From the NCBI GenBank assembly GCA_015066085.1, contig SVPA01000004.1, forward strand, positions 1-64,000: a DNA stretch of 64,000 bases, written 5' to 3'. The position numbers and the translations under genes were made by a program. The DNA is from Oscillospiraceae bacterium (lineage in GTDB: Bacteria > Bacillota > Clostridia > Oscillospirales > Acutalibacteraceae). The notes below the pieces were generated by a model. It made no database searches. It saw nothing but the letters and a program-made list of their open reading frames with translations, and had not been told where the DNA came from. Shown here one piece after another: positions 16,321-24,487 of the stretch; within the stretch, counting starts at the first letter, position 1; the number at the start of each line of letters is the position of its first letter.

Positions 16321-16569
16321 CTAAAGAACTGCACAAATGATATTGGCAGCAAGTACAACAACAAAGAAGCCTATTGCAATAAACTTGGTCATTCGAGCAA
16401 GTTTAGCGTCAGCGGTTCTTGCTTTTGTCTTGGAAAGGAAGGTGTCAGCAGCACCGGAAATAGCGCCGTTTATTCCGGCACGATGTCCCTGTTGTAAAAG
16501 AACAACACCAATAACAACTATTGAAACAAGTAATACGAGAACGCCGATTATAATCTCAAGAACGCCCAT
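16321..16569 (-). CDS. secG: Preprotein translocase subunit SecG
   Basis: SecG is the small, non-essential third part of the SecYEG channel that helps SecA-driven export. The 82-residue protein has two membrane helices (about 4-26 and 61-81). The conserved loop between them includes VVLLQQG and GAISGAADTFLSKTKAR. Length and topology are typical. It has its own promoter upstream, and the RBS TTTGGAGGTATAGTATATG region lies directly before the start. Downstream is the large palindrome, probably its transcription end. In many Firmicutes secG precedes rnr and smpB; neither is nearby here. Confidence 0.95.
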   Translation of the reverse strand: MGVLEIIIGVLVLLVSIVVIGVVLLQQGHRAGINGAISGAADTFLSKTKARTADAKLARMTKFIAIGFFVVVLAANIICAVL

Positions 16570-16609
16570 ATACTATACCTCCAAACTAAAATAACGATAT
16601 AACGAACTG

Positions 16610-16638
16610 ATTATAACAGATAACTTCAATAAAAGCAA
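16610..16638 (-). promoter_or_regulatory. Sigma-A promoter of secG
   Basis: On the minus strand TTGCTT (16638-16633) and TATAAT (16615-16610) are 17 bp apart. It is 41 bp upstream of secG. Confidence 0.75.
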
Positions 16639-16645
16639 GTATTTT

Positions 16646-18043
16646 TTATACCGGATGAATTGCGGACTTTGCGTCTGCGTGTTTAGAATCAACCTTATAC
16701 TTCTTATTATTGCGTTCCTCAAAGAATTTAATTGCAACCTGGTCAAACTGAGCATAGGACAAAAGGTCTTCCTCTTGTTCCATCCAGGGAGCAACCTCTT
16801 TTCTGAGTTTTTCAAGTTCAGGTTCAATTAGGTCTGCGGGACGGCAATCAATAGGCTCTGCGTCGCCGATAATCATTTTTCTGAACTCAGGGTCGATGGG
16901 TAGCGGAGTTTTTCCGTATTCACCGCGAACAAGACCTCTGAACTCCTTGGTAACCATCTTATAACGCTCTCCGCCAATAATGTTAAATACCGCCTGTGTT
17001 CCAACAATCTGTGAAGAAGGGGTAACAAGAGGAGGATAACCGCAGTCAGCACGGACTTTCGGAACCTCGGCAAGAACCTCGGCAAGTTTGTCTTCTTTCC
17101 CGGCCTGTTTAAGTTGAGAAACAAGGTTGGAAAGCATTCCGCCGGGAACCTGATAAATAAGGGTCTTTCCGTCAACACCAAGCATTTTAGTATTAAGAAG
17201 ACCGCTATCAAGATATTTTTCACGAAGAGCGGTTGCCATTTTAGCGACATCAGCAAGGGCTTCAAGGTCAAGACCTGTATCATACTCGGTGCCTTGAAGA
17301 GCAGCAACCATAGCCTCGGTAGCGGCGTGGGAAGTTCCGAGCGCCAAAGGCGAGATAGCGGTATCAACAACATCAGCGCCTGCTTCAATAGCCTTAAGAA
17401 GAACCATTGAACCAAGACCTGAAGTATAATGAGAATGTACCTGGATAGGAACCTTTACGGTTTCTTTAAGCGCTTTAACAAGGTCATATGTTCCGTAAGG
17501 GGTAAGAAGACCTGCCATATCCTTTACACAAATTGAATCTGCACCGGCATTTTCAAGTTGTTTTGCATAATTTGTGTAATATTCGATATCAAATACAGGA
17601 CCTGTTGTATAAGAAATTGCTGCTTGTGTATGAGCGCCCTCTTTTTTTGCAGCCGCAATAGCGGTTTCAAGATTTCTAAAATCATTAAGAGCGTCAAAAA
17701 TACGAAGAATATCAATACCGTTTGCAACAGACTTCTGAACAAAATATTCTACGACATCGTCAGCATAATGACGATAACCTAGCATATTCTGACCGCGGAA
17801 AAGCATCTGCAGTTTTGTGTTTGGACAGTGCTTTCTGATAGTACGAAGTCTATCCCAAGGGTCTTCATTTAAAAAACGCAAACAACTGTCAAAGGTTGCG
17901 CCGCCCCAACACTCAAGCGAATGATAACCTATTTTGTCAAGGCTTTCGAGCATTGGAAGCATTTCGTCCATTGACATTCTGGTTGCAATAAGCGACTGAT
18001 GAGCGTCTCTTAAAACAGTTTCGGTAATACCAATACGTGCCAT
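16646..18043 (-). CDS. Biotin-dependent carboxyltransferase, oxaloacetate/pyruvate type (OadA/5S-like)
   Basis: This 465-residue HMGL-like TIM barrel moves CO2 between carboxybiotin and pyruvate/oxaloacetate. TETVLRDAHQSL (7-18), the carbamylated-lysine site VKDMAGL (Lys174) and metal ligands HSHYTSG (His203, His205) are intact. It resembles the alpha subunit of oxaloacetate decarboxylase and the 5S subunit of propionibacterial transcarboxylase, but lacks a biotin domain. The biotin carrier is the gene just upstream. No sodium-pump beta subunit is in the operon, so soluble transcarboxylation is plausible (inference). Start ATG 18043 follows AAAGAGG. Confidence 0.85.
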   Translation of the reverse strand: MARIGITETVLRDAHQSLIATRMSMDEMLPMLESLDKIGYHSLECWGGATFDSCLRFLNEDPWDRLRTIRKHCPNTKLQMLFRGQNMLGYRHYADDVVEYFVQKSVANGIDILRIFDALNDFRNLETAIAAAKKEGAHTQAAISYTTGPVFDIEYYTNYAKQLENAGADSICVKDMAGLLTPYGTYDLVKALKETVKVPIQVHSHYTSGLGSMVLLKAIEAGADVVDTAISPLALGTSHAATEAMVAALQGTEYDTGLDLEALADVAKMATALREKYLDSGLLNTKMLGVDGKTLIYQVPGGMLSNLVSQLKQAGKEDKLAEVLAEVPKVRADCGYPPLVTPSSQIVGTQAVFNIIGGERYKMVTKEFRGLVRGEYGKTPLPIDPEFRKMIIGDAEPIDCRPADLIEPELEKLRKEVAPWMEQEEDLLSYAQFDQVAIKFFEERNNKKYKVDSKHADAKSAIHPV

Positions 18044-18067
18044 AAAGAAAAGAACCTCTTTCTGTAA

Positions 18068-18418
18068 TTATTTAAGTACAACAAGAACTTTGCCAGATTC
18101 TACAGACTCGCCTTTAGCGACATTTACTGAAGCAACTTCGCCGTCACGAGGAGCATAGATTTCGTTTTCCATCTTCATAGCCTCAAGAACGCAAAGAACA
18201 TCGCCTTTTTTAACTGCTTGTCCGGCAGAAACATTAACCGAAAGAACTGTTCCGGGCATTGGAGCAGATACACTTTCACCGCCAGCAACAGCGGGAGCAG
18301 GTGCAGAAACGGGAGCGGCAGGTGCAGCAGCGGCTACAGGAGCACCAGCAACCTCGCCAACCTCTTCAACACAAACATCATAAGTGGTTCCATTAACTGT
18401 AACTTTTAACTGTTTCAT
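18068..18418 (-). CDS. Biotin carboxyl carrier protein (1.3S-like)
   Basis: This small carrier swings carboxybiotin between the two carboxyltransferases encoded on either side. A short N-terminal strand region ([15 protein letters not shown]) is followed by an Ala/Pro-rich hinge (residues 25-46). The C-terminal biotinyl domain has the modification motif EAMKMEN, with Lys82 as the biotin site. At 116 residues it matches free-standing carriers of decarboxylases and of transcarboxylase (1.3S subunit). It lies 16 bp downstream of the acyl-type carboxyltransferase gene and 24 bp upstream of the OadA-like one, a tight operon. Confidence 0.92.
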   Translation of the reverse strand: MKQLKVTVNGTTYDVCVEEVGEVAGAPVAAAAPAAPVSAPAPAVAGGESVSAPMPGTVLSVNVSAGQAVKKGDVLCVLEAMKMENEIYAPRDGEVASVNVAKGESVESGKVLVVLK

Positions 18419-18434
18419 AATATATTAACCTCCA

Positions 18435-19787
18435 TTAAAGCGGAATATTTGTATGTTTTTTACTTAAAGTAGTAACTCTTTTGGATGAAAGAACATCAAG
18501 AGCAGATATAATTCTTTCAGTTATCTCTTCAGCAGAGATGACATCGTTCACAAGACCTACAGCAGCAGCCTTAAACGGAGAACATTTCTCTAAAGCATAT
18601 TCAGCCTCAAGACTTTCTCGGCTTTCTCCTGCAAGAAGTCTATCTTTATAAAGAAGTTGAACGGCGGTCATCGGCTCAAGAGTTCCAATAACTGAATCAG
18701 ATAAAGCAAGAACAAGGTCAGGTGCTGCAGCAGATGAAACAAAAGCAATATATGCACCCGCAATTGCATTACCTGTAACAAGTGTGATTTTGGGGGTAGT
18801 TGCCTCGCTATATGCACTGGTTAAAACCGACACAGACTTTACTTCGCCTGATTGGTCACAACTTTCAGTAGTTTTAATACCAAGAGAATCTACAAGTGTG
18901 ATAACGGGAATTGAGAAAGCGTCGCAAAAACGAACAAATTTTGCTGCCTTCTTTGCTCCGCAGCCACAGAAATATCCGTCATTTTCTTTAGGATTGGTTG
19001 CAACAACTCCGACAGAAACGCCACCAATACGTGCAAATCCTGTTTGAATACATTTTCCGCTATCTGCAGAAACTTCAAAGAAACTTCCTTGGTCTACTAT
19101 TGATTCAATAGTGCTGTCGCCGACCGAAGCAGAGTATTCAGCCATCATAGGCTCGGAAAGGTTGTTAGAGGGCAAATAAGCCAAAAGTTCGGCAACCTTT
19201 TCCATAGCAGCAGTATCCGAATCGGTAAGGATTGAGGCGGTTGAAAGTTCGTTTTCTTTTGAGCCGCTCAAAGAGGGTGAAGTTATATAAAACTCTGAAT
19301 CTTTAGTCATAACTAAAAAGTCTGCCATAGTAGCAAGAACTGCGGCACTGCCAATACAAGTACCTGCAACAACAGAAATTTGAGGAACGACGCCCGAAAT
19401 GTTTCCTGCCGCTTTAATTAAGGAGCCATAGGCTTCAAGGGCTTCAACTCCCTCATCAAGATGAGCACCGTAGGAATCAAAAACCGCAACAACAGGCGCA
19501 CCGGTTTTAGTTGCTAAATCATATATATGAGAGATTTTTGCAGCCTGAACTTTACCCATAGCCCCCTTATTTACGTCAACACTCTGGGCGTACGCATAAA
19601 CGGTCATACCGTTTACTTCACCATAGGCGGCTACAACCTCACACTCTGTATCATTATTTTTAAGAAAACGGTCAATTTCAGTAAAAGCACCGTTATCAAA
19701 AAGCATTGCTAAACGCTTTCTTGCATTTGAATCGGACAGTGCAGACACTTCAGATTCAAATAATGTTTTGCTGTCTGTAACGCTCAT
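18435..19787 (-). CDS. Acyl-CoA-type carboxyltransferase (MmdA/12S-like)
   Basis: This crotonase-fold carboxyltransferase is expected to move CO2 between an acyl-CoA such as methylmalonyl-CoA and carboxybiotin. Two related halves are visible. The first has KISHIYDLATKTGAPVVAVFDS, VVAGTCIGSAAVLATMADF; the second has KAAKFVRFCDAFSIPVITLVDS, VTGNAIAGAYIAFVSSA and a PEVV-like end SDSVIGTLEP. At 450 residues it is shorter than MmdA (about 510), with a reduced N-terminus. It is first in the operon, with its own promoter. The acyl-CoA substrate cannot be read from sequence. Confidence 0.82.
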   Translation of the reverse strand: MSVTDSKTLFESEVSALSDSNARKRLAMLFDNGAFTEIDRFLKNNDTECEVVAAYGEVNGMTVYAYAQSVDVNKGAMGKVQAAKISHIYDLATKTGAPVVAVFDSYGAHLDEGVEALEAYGSLIKAAGNISGVVPQISVVAGTCIGSAAVLATMADFLVMTKDSEFYITSPSLSGSKENELSTASILTDSDTAAMEKVAELLAYLPSNNLSEPMMAEYSASVGDSTIESIVDQGSFFEVSADSGKCIQTGFARIGGVSVGVVATNPKENDGYFCGCGAKKAAKFVRFCDAFSIPVITLVDSLGIKTTESCDQSGEVKSVSVLTSAYSEATTPKITLVTGNAIAGAYIAFVSSAAAPDLVLALSDSVIGTLEPMTAVQLLYKDRLLAGESRESLEAEYALEKCSPFKAAAVGLVNDVISAEEITERIISALDVLSSKRVTTLSKKHTNIPL

Positions 19788-19833
19788 AAAAGTCCTCCGT
19801 TAAGTAAAAAACTAAGAATTGCACTAATACAAA

Positions 19834-19862
19834 AGTATATCATACAAATCAGAAATAAACAA
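19834..19862 (-). promoter_or_regulatory. Promoter of the carboxyltransferase operon
   Basis: Minus-strand TTGTTT (19862-19857) and TATACT (19839-19834) are 17 bp apart. It is 46 bp before the operon's first gene. Confidence 0.65.
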
Positions 19863-19879
19863 GCATTTTAAGGGAAAAT

Positions 19880-20620
19880 TTACTTCTTATTTTGAGATAT
19901 ATTATTAAGTCTTTTGAGTTCCTTTTCGTTAAGGGTTCTCCACTTTCCCTGACCGAGCATTCCGAGTTTTACGCCGGCAATTTCGGTTCGTTTAAGCCTT
20001 ATAACCTCAAGACCAACCTTTTCGCACATCTTTCTAATCTGACGGTTTCTTCCTTCGTGTATTATAAAGTTAATAACCGTTCTGTCTTGTTTTCGCTCAA
20101 TAACAAAGACATCGCAAGGCAAAGTCAGTCGACCGTCTGAATCAATATCAACACCGGTACACAAAGCATCAATCTGTTCATCTGAAACCGAGCCTTTGAC
20201 GGTAACACGATAGGTCTTATTAACATGAGAAGATGGGTGGGTTATTCTGTTAGCAAACTCCCCATCATTAGTCATTAATAAAATTCCCTCTGAATTGCGG
20301 TCAAGCCGACCAACAGGAAAAACTTTTTGAGGCAGGTCGCTAACGAGTTGAGCCACACACTTTCGGTCGCGTTCATCGTTCATTGTCGTTACAAAACCTC
20401 TTGGTTTGTGCAACATTATGTAAACCTTTTCATTAGAGGCGATAATCTTTTTACCCATAACAGTTACCTTATCTCTTATGGGGTCAATTTTATCTCCTAT
20501 ACTTGCGACACGGCCGTTAACTTTAACTTTGCCGAACTCTATAAGTTCTTCTGACTTACGGCGTGAAGCCACGCCGTTTTCAGCCAGAAATTTTTGAAGT
20601 CTTATTTTATTATCTTTCAT
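19880..20620 (-). CDS. rluB: Ribosomal large-subunit pseudouridine synthase B
   Basis: RluB makes a pseudouridine in helix 90 of 23S rRNA. The N-terminal S4 RNA-binding domain begins IRLQKFLAENGVASRR and includes GKVKVNG. The catalytic motif VGRLDRNSEGILLMTNDG has the nucleophile Asp. A later block is EGRNRQIRKMCEKVGLEVIRLKR. The 246-residue length is normal. The start ATG overlaps the gerW stop by one base. It ends a cluster with scpA, scpB and gerW, an arrangement common in clostridia. RluB is preferred to RsuA by context and by RTEIAGVKL; the two are close relatives. Confidence 0.92.
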   Translation of the reverse strand: MKDNKIRLQKFLAENGVASRRKSEELIEFGKVKVNGRVASIGDKIDPIRDKVTVMGKKIIASNEKVYIMLHKPRGFVTTMNDERDRKCVAQLVSDLPQKVFPVGRLDRNSEGILLMTNDGEFANRITHPSSHVNKTYRVTVKGSVSDEQIDALCTGVDIDSDGRLTLPCDVFVIERKQDRTVINFIIHEGRNRQIRKMCEKVGLEVIRLKRTEIAGVKLGMLGQGKWRTLNEKELKRLNNISQNKK

Positions 20621-21015
20621 TATGCTAATTCGCCGGGGTCGCTGTCAATAACAGTCTTCTTTTCAAACATCTCACGAACCCTTTGAAGAAGTTCGGGAAC
20701 CTGGTCAATAATCTTATCAACAGGGGTAAGGGTTGCATTTACCTGAAGCATTTTTACATTTTGTCCGCAAACGCTAATAAAGGCAATAGGAGTAACGGTT
20801 ACACCGGCACCTCCGCCACCGCCAAATACATTAGATTGGTTTTTTGAGGGAAGGTCTGAACCTCCGGTTGCAAGTCCGAACGAAACTTTTGAAACAGGGA
20901 TTAGAGTAACCTCTCCCGCATAAATCGGAGTGCCGATAATAGTATCTGCATCGACCATTGCTTTAAGGTTTTCAAGGGTTACGCTCATTATGGATTCAAT
21001 ATTTTTTTCAGACAT
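20620..21015 (-). CDS. ytfJ: GerW/YtfJ-family sporulation protein
   Basis: The GerW (YtfJ) family is made in the forespore and, in Bacillus, is needed for normal germination through the L-alanine receptor. This 131-residue protein shows the family start MSEKNIESIMSVTLENLK and IIGTPIYAGEVTLIPVSKVSFG. A glycine-rich loop (FGGGGGAG, about residues 69-76) leads to VTVTPIAFISV. No membrane segment is evident. It lies between scpB and rluB, the usual clostridial order, and overlaps rluB by one base. Its exact biochemical role is unknown. Confidence 0.9.
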   Translation of the reverse strand: MSEKNIESIMSVTLENLKAMVDADTIIGTPIYAGEVTLIPVSKVSFGLATGGSDLPSKNQSNVFGGGGGAGVTVTPIAFISVCGQNVKMLQVNATLTPVDKIIDQVPELLQRVREMFEKKTVIDSDPGELA

Positions 21016-21078
21016 TTTTCTTCTCCTATCTTTATTTTATATATAATATTTTTAACATTTGTTACTAATTTATACCGT

Positions 21079-21642
21079 TTAAATGTCGGGTCGCACCTCA
21101 AGTTGCTCGGCAACATCAACTGCATTCTTATCACTTTCAGGAAGAGGGGGCAAATCTTTTAGCGAAGAAAGCGAGAAACATCTTAAAAAATTCTTCGTTG
21201 TTCCGTAAAGCAACGGTCTTCCCGGAAGTTCAAGTCTTCCGCGCTCCTCAACCAAATCTTTCTCAACAAGGGTTGCAATAACGCTTGAACAGTCAACCCC
21301 TCTGACCTGCTCAACAAAAGCTTTTGTAACGGGCTGATTATAAGCAATAACAGCCAAAACTTCAAACGCTGCCGGAGAAAGCGGGGTTTTTCTCTTAATA
21401 TCAAACGCCGCCTTTATGTAAGAGGCGTATTCTTTCTTTGTAGCAAACTGAACATGGTCATCAAGGCGAATAAGTGTAAAACCTAAATCGCTTTTATCAA
21501 TATCTTCGGCAACAAGCGAAACCAGTTCTTCAGTTTTCTTAGGGGTAAGTTCAAAAATCTCAGAGAGTCGGCTTATAGCCAGAGGTTCGCCCGAAGAAAA
21601 AATAACCGCCTGTGCCGCTTTGACGAGTTCTTTATTTTGCAT
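21079..21642 (-). CDS. scpB: Segregation and condensation protein B
   Basis: ScpB is the winged-helix dimer that joins ScpA and Smc in the condensin complex. The 187-residue product has IFSSGEPLAISRLSEIF near the N-terminus and LSPAAFEVLAVIAYNQPVT in the middle. RGVDCSSVIATLVEKDLVEERG and LPGRPLLYGTTKNFLRCF then mark the second winged helix. The start overlaps scpA by 11 bases. A 63-bp gap separates it from gerW. Assignment is confident. Confidence 0.95.
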   Translation of the reverse strand: MQNKELVKAAQAVIFSSGEPLAISRLSEIFELTPKKTEELVSLVAEDIDKSDLGFTLIRLDDHVQFATKKEYASYIKAAFDIKRKTPLSPAAFEVLAVIAYNQPVTKAFVEQVRGVDCSSVIATLVEKDLVEERGRLELPGRPLLYGTTKNFLRCFSLSSLKDLPPLPESDKNAVDVAEQLEVRPDI

Positions 21643-22357
21643 TGCGTTTTTTCTCCTTAATCAGTTCAATTTCTGTGTTTTCACTATCTCCCGAAATTCT
21701 TACACGATTTGCTTTTGCAAGTTCAAGAATTGCAAGAAAGGTTGCAACAAGTTCGGAACGGTCACGAGAAGAAGCATAAAGGCTGTTAAGATTCTTTCTT
21801 CCCTTTCCCCAAAGATTTCGCATAACGAAAATAATCTTCGAAGAGACAGAATAGATTTTTTTTGCAACAATTTTAGTAAATGCCTTGGTTGGAACGGATA
21901 TACGCCTGTCCATTCTTCCCATTGCGGTAATATAAGCGTTATAAATATCAACACTATCGTGTGATAAAACATAGGTTTTATCGGCTTCAAAAGGTTCAGG
22001 AGGACGAACGAAAGTATCAAAACCGTCGGTCATTGTTGCAAACTTCTCTGCAACCTGTTTGCATATACTGAACTCAAGTAATTCGCCGGTCAGTTCTTGT
22101 TTTAACTGCTCGGCTTCTTCGTGTTTTGGAAGAAGACTAACCGTTTTTATGTAGAGCAGACGGGACGCCATTTCAAGAAACTCGCTTGAAACATCCATCT
22201 CATTTTCTTTCATAAGATTGATTTGCTCAAGATACTGCTCAACAAGAACGGATATCTTAATATCATAAATATTCAGTTTGTTTCTTGCGATAAGTTGGAG
22301 TAAAAGGTCAAGAGGACCTTCGAACTCGTCCATCTTATAAAGCAGTATGTTTTCCAT
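21632..22357 (-). CDS. scpA: Segregation and condensation protein A
   Basis: ScpA is the kleisin that bridges the Smc head domains. It has the typical opening YKMDEFEGPLDLLLQLIARNKLNIYDIKI. A helical N-domain, SSEFLEMASRLLYIKTVSLLP, is followed by an acidic middle. The C-terminal winged helix (FLAILELAKANRVRI) binds Smc. At 241 residues it is normal. It begins 10 bp after the M50 protease gene, so the run M50-scpA-scpB-gerW-rluB is likely one transcript. The smc gene itself is not in the window. Confidence 0.95.
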   Translation of the reverse strand: MENILLYKMDEFEGPLDLLLQLIARNKLNIYDIKISVLVEQYLEQINLMKENEMDVSSEFLEMASRLLYIKTVSLLPKHEEAEQLKQELTGELLEFSICKQVAEKFATMTDGFDTFVRPPEPFEADKTYVLSHDSVDIYNAYITAMGRMDRRISVPTKAFTKIVAKKIYSVSSKIIFVMRNLWGKGRKNLNSLYASSRDRSELVATFLAILELAKANRVRISGDSENTEIELIKEKKRNAK

Positions 22358-22367
22358 AAATCACCAA

Positions 22368-23054
22368 TCAAATTAAGATAATAAAAGGCAATGCGGTAAC
22401 TAAATCAAAAGCATAGTAAATGAAACTTGTAACCAGATTTATCGGCCTTGTCAGCACGTCGGTTACAAGAAGTATTATTAAAAGGAAATAGATATATCGT
22501 TCATACTCCATAACCTTATAATAAATTCTATCGGGTAGAATTATAGCCAAAACCTTTGAGCCGTCAAGCGGAGGAAGCGGGACTAGATTAAATACGGCAA
22601 GGCCGAGATTTATGCTTCCGATAAACTCAAAGAAGAGGGCAATATATCCTAAAATTGCAAAACTACTAAAAGAAAAAGAGAGAAAGGTAAAAAGATTGCA
22701 AAAAAAGATAGCAATAAAGGCGGTAAGAAGATTTGCAACCGGACCTGCGAGAGCAGTCAAAGCCATTCCTACCTTATGATTTCTAAAATAATAAGGATTT
22801 ACATTAACGGGTTTTGCCCAACCGAAACCAACAAAAAGAATAGCGAGGGCACCGAGATAGTCAATATGAGCAAAGGGGTTAAGGGTTAGTCTTCCCGAAT
22901 ATTTTTGCGCCCTGTCCCCTAGTTTATATGCCGCAAATGAATGGGCAAATTCGTGAACGGGCATAGTTAAGAATATAACTGTAAGTGCCGACAAAATGTA
23001 AATGATTACATTAGTCAAAGACATATCGTTTCCAGTAATTAAATCGAATAACAA
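22368..23054 (-). CDS. Site-2 protease family (M50) membrane metalloprotease
   Basis: This is an integral membrane zinc protease of the M50 rhomboid-like SpoIVFB/YwhC type. The zinc site MPVHEFAHSFAAYKLGD (HExxH as HEFAH) lies near residue 31-47. The third ligand region is NLGLAVFNLVPLPPLDGSKVL. About five membrane helices are seen. TTG at 23054 is used as start because AAGGAGATG lies just upstream. Such proteins adjacent to scpAB are frequent in Firmicutes, and their substrate is generally unknown. It is not the sigma-K protease by context. A near-consensus promoter lies 45 bp upstream. Confidence 0.88.
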   Translation of the reverse strand: MLFDLITGNDMSLTNVIIYILSALTVIFLTMPVHEFAHSFAAYKLGDRAQKYSGRLTLNPFAHIDYLGALAILFVGFGWAKPVNVNPYYFRNHKVGMALTALAGPVANLLTAFIAIFFCNLFTFLSFSFSSFAILGYIALFFEFIGSINLGLAVFNLVPLPPLDGSKVLAIILPDRIYYKVMEYERYIYFLLIILLVTDVLTRPINLVTSFIYYAFDLVTALPFIILI

Positions 23055-23098
23055 CTTTACATCTCCTTAAAAAGCCACAAATTTCCCCTTTTAAAACT

Positions 23099-23127
23099 AT
23101 TATACACAACTTTCCAAAAAAACACAA
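23099..23127 (-). promoter_or_regulatory. Promoter of the M50–scpAB–gerW–rluB operon
   Basis: Minus-strand TTGTGT (23127-23122) and TATAAT (23104-23099) are 17 bp apart. It lies just downstream of the amidase terminator. Confidence 0.75.
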
Positions 23128-23129
23128 GA

Positions 23130-23155
23130 AAAATCGGGGAAAAATCCCCGATTTT
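23130..23155 (-). terminator. Amidase gene terminator
   Basis: AAAATCGGGG (23130-23139) pairs with 23146-23155. On the minus strand a T-run follows. It overlaps the amidase stop codon. Confidence 0.85.
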
Positions 23156-23900
23156 AACTAATAAATCTATTATTTACGTATCCTGTGATTGTGCCGTACT
23201 TAATAAGAGACCATTCTCCCGTATCGTAATACACTGTTAAAGCGGCTCCGTTAGGTACTGACGCTACACGAGGGCTGTTAATATCGGGACGTTCTCTGAC
23301 ATTAAGGTTTCCGCCAAGCGGAGTTGTAACATAGACTGTGCGGGTATTTGTACTTGGAAAATTAAAAGGAATATCAAAGTAATCCGCAAGAGATAGCACC
23401 AAATTCTGTGCCATTGTATCTATGTTATTTCGTATCCACTGGGCGTCTTCAGGGTTATCGTGATATGCCACCTCGGCAAGTACCGACGGGGCTCTTGTTC
23501 TTACTACTTCTCCCAAAGTTGTGGTTGGGACCGTTTTTACATTATCAGGCAAAGGATATATTGTTTTAAAGTTGTTAGCAAAAATTTCAGCCGCCCTTTG
23601 ACCGTTTCTGCTGTTTGGATAATAATAGAACTCTGCTCCGCGCACACTTCCTACCGTACCGCCCGAAGCATTTGAATGAAGCGCAAGATGAAAATCATAG
23701 TTCCCGCTATTAGAGGCACGGATTGATGATGCCGCCGTCATATCGGGAGTGTTTCGAACATAATTTATACCCGTTGCATTTAAATACGGTATCATAGCAT
23801 CTGCAACGAGATTCATATACTCTTCTTCGTTTCCTCCGCCAAAATATGGATTGAACTCCTGTGTTGAAGGACTTAAATATATTGTTGGTATAAAAATCAC
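23154..23900 (-). CDS. N-acetylmuramoyl-L-alanine amidase with SH3-like domain
   Basis: The first 180 residues are an Amidase_3-type zinc enzyme that cuts the MurNAc–L-Ala bond of peptidoglycan. The blocks LSPSTQEFNPY, EEEYMNLVADAM, DFHLALHSNASGG (the His ligand region) and SVLAEVAYHDNPEDAQWI (the catalytic Glu) are clear. Residues about 188-248 form a bacterial SH3 repeat (LNVRERPDINSPRVASVP), a likely wall-binding part. No signal peptide is present, as in several clostridial relatives. The start is unusual: GTG 23900 touches AGGAGG, which itself lies in a terminator hairpin. Homologues begin near the ATA at codon 4. Start confidence is low, function good. Confidence 0.82.
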   Translation of the reverse strand: MIFIPTIYLSPSTQEFNPYFGGGNEEEYMNLVADAMIPYLNATGINYVRNTPDMTAASSIRASNSGNYDFHLALHSNASGGTVGSVRGAEFYYYPNSRNGQRAAEIFANNFKTIYPLPDNVKTVPTTTLGEVVRTRAPSVLAEVAYHDNPEDAQWIRNNIDTMAQNLVLSLADYFDIPFNFPSTNTRTVYVTTPLGGNLNVRERPDINSPRVASVPNGAALTVYYDTGEWSLIKYGTITGYVNNRFIS

Positions 23901-23932
23901 CCTCCTAACAGCATTATATGCTAAGGAGGGTG
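23898..23932 (-). terminator. Hairpin that terminates one gene and holds the amidase RBS
   Basis: CACCCTCCT (23898-23906) pairs with 23924-23932, and AGCAT pairs with ATGCT inside. On the minus strand ATTTTTAT follows, as in a terminator for the 184-residue protein gene ending at 23942. The 3' arm contains the AGGAGG used by the amidase. Confidence 0.75.
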
Positions 23933-23941
23933 TTTTGCTAT

Positions 23942-24487
23942 TTATTTGTGAAGGCCGTACTCGTTTACAGCGTCCTTAACCACCGAAGAGAACCAGCAGA
24001 AAAGAACTTCGCCGAGTTCCTGATAGATGGGGTCGCCATCATGTGAGCAAAGCATTGCGAAGGTTTGACCTATTCTGCGTTCGGTTTCACTTCCCCTTCT
24101 GAAAGCAAGGTAATAAAAGGTAAACGCACCTGTATCCGATGTGTAAGGGAAAATATCCTTATATTTCTTCTTTACCGTATCTAAAAAACTCTTTTGGGCA
24201 ATCCCAGAAGCGACATCATTAACAATTTCTGCCTCAAATACCGCAGTAACAGTAAAAGAAAGAAGAAGCACACGCTGAACAAACATATTTTCATCCGCAT
24301 CTTCAACCGCATCTGAATATGCATCAGACGCTTCAGAAAACTTGTCGGCAATATAGGAGCCGAGTTTTTTTGCTCTTTGCACCTTTTCCTCCGGAATTAC
24401 GTCCGAAGAAACTTCAGCAAACATGTTTTTCTTGACCGAATCAGATGGCTTATTTCCCGCAATCTTGATGTCATAATCGTCATACAT
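23942..24487 (-). CDS. Conserved-looking helical protein of unknown function
   Basis: I do not recognise this protein of about 181 residues. It opens MYDDYDIKIAGNKPSD. It is mostly helical and acidic, without a clear membrane helix or signal, with blocks LLLSFTVTAVFEAEIVNDVAS and SDTGAFTFYYLAFRRG, and GQTFAMLCSHDGDPIYQELGEVLFCW near the end. Earlier in-frame starts exist (GTG 24496, ATG 24493). I prefer ATG 24487, which overlaps the stop of the TSCPD gene. That overlap indicates coupling to it, and a terminator follows. A sequence search would be needed for a name. Confidence 0.7.
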   Translation of the reverse strand: MYDDYDIKIAGNKPSDSVKKNMFAEVSSDVIPEEKVQRAKKLGSYIADKFSEASDAYSDAVEDADENMFVQRVLLLSFTVTAVFEAEIVNDVASGIAQKSFLDTVKKKYKDIFPYTSDTGAFTFYYLAFRRGSETERRIGQTFAMLCSHDGDPIYQELGEVLFCWFSSVVKDAVNEYGLHK

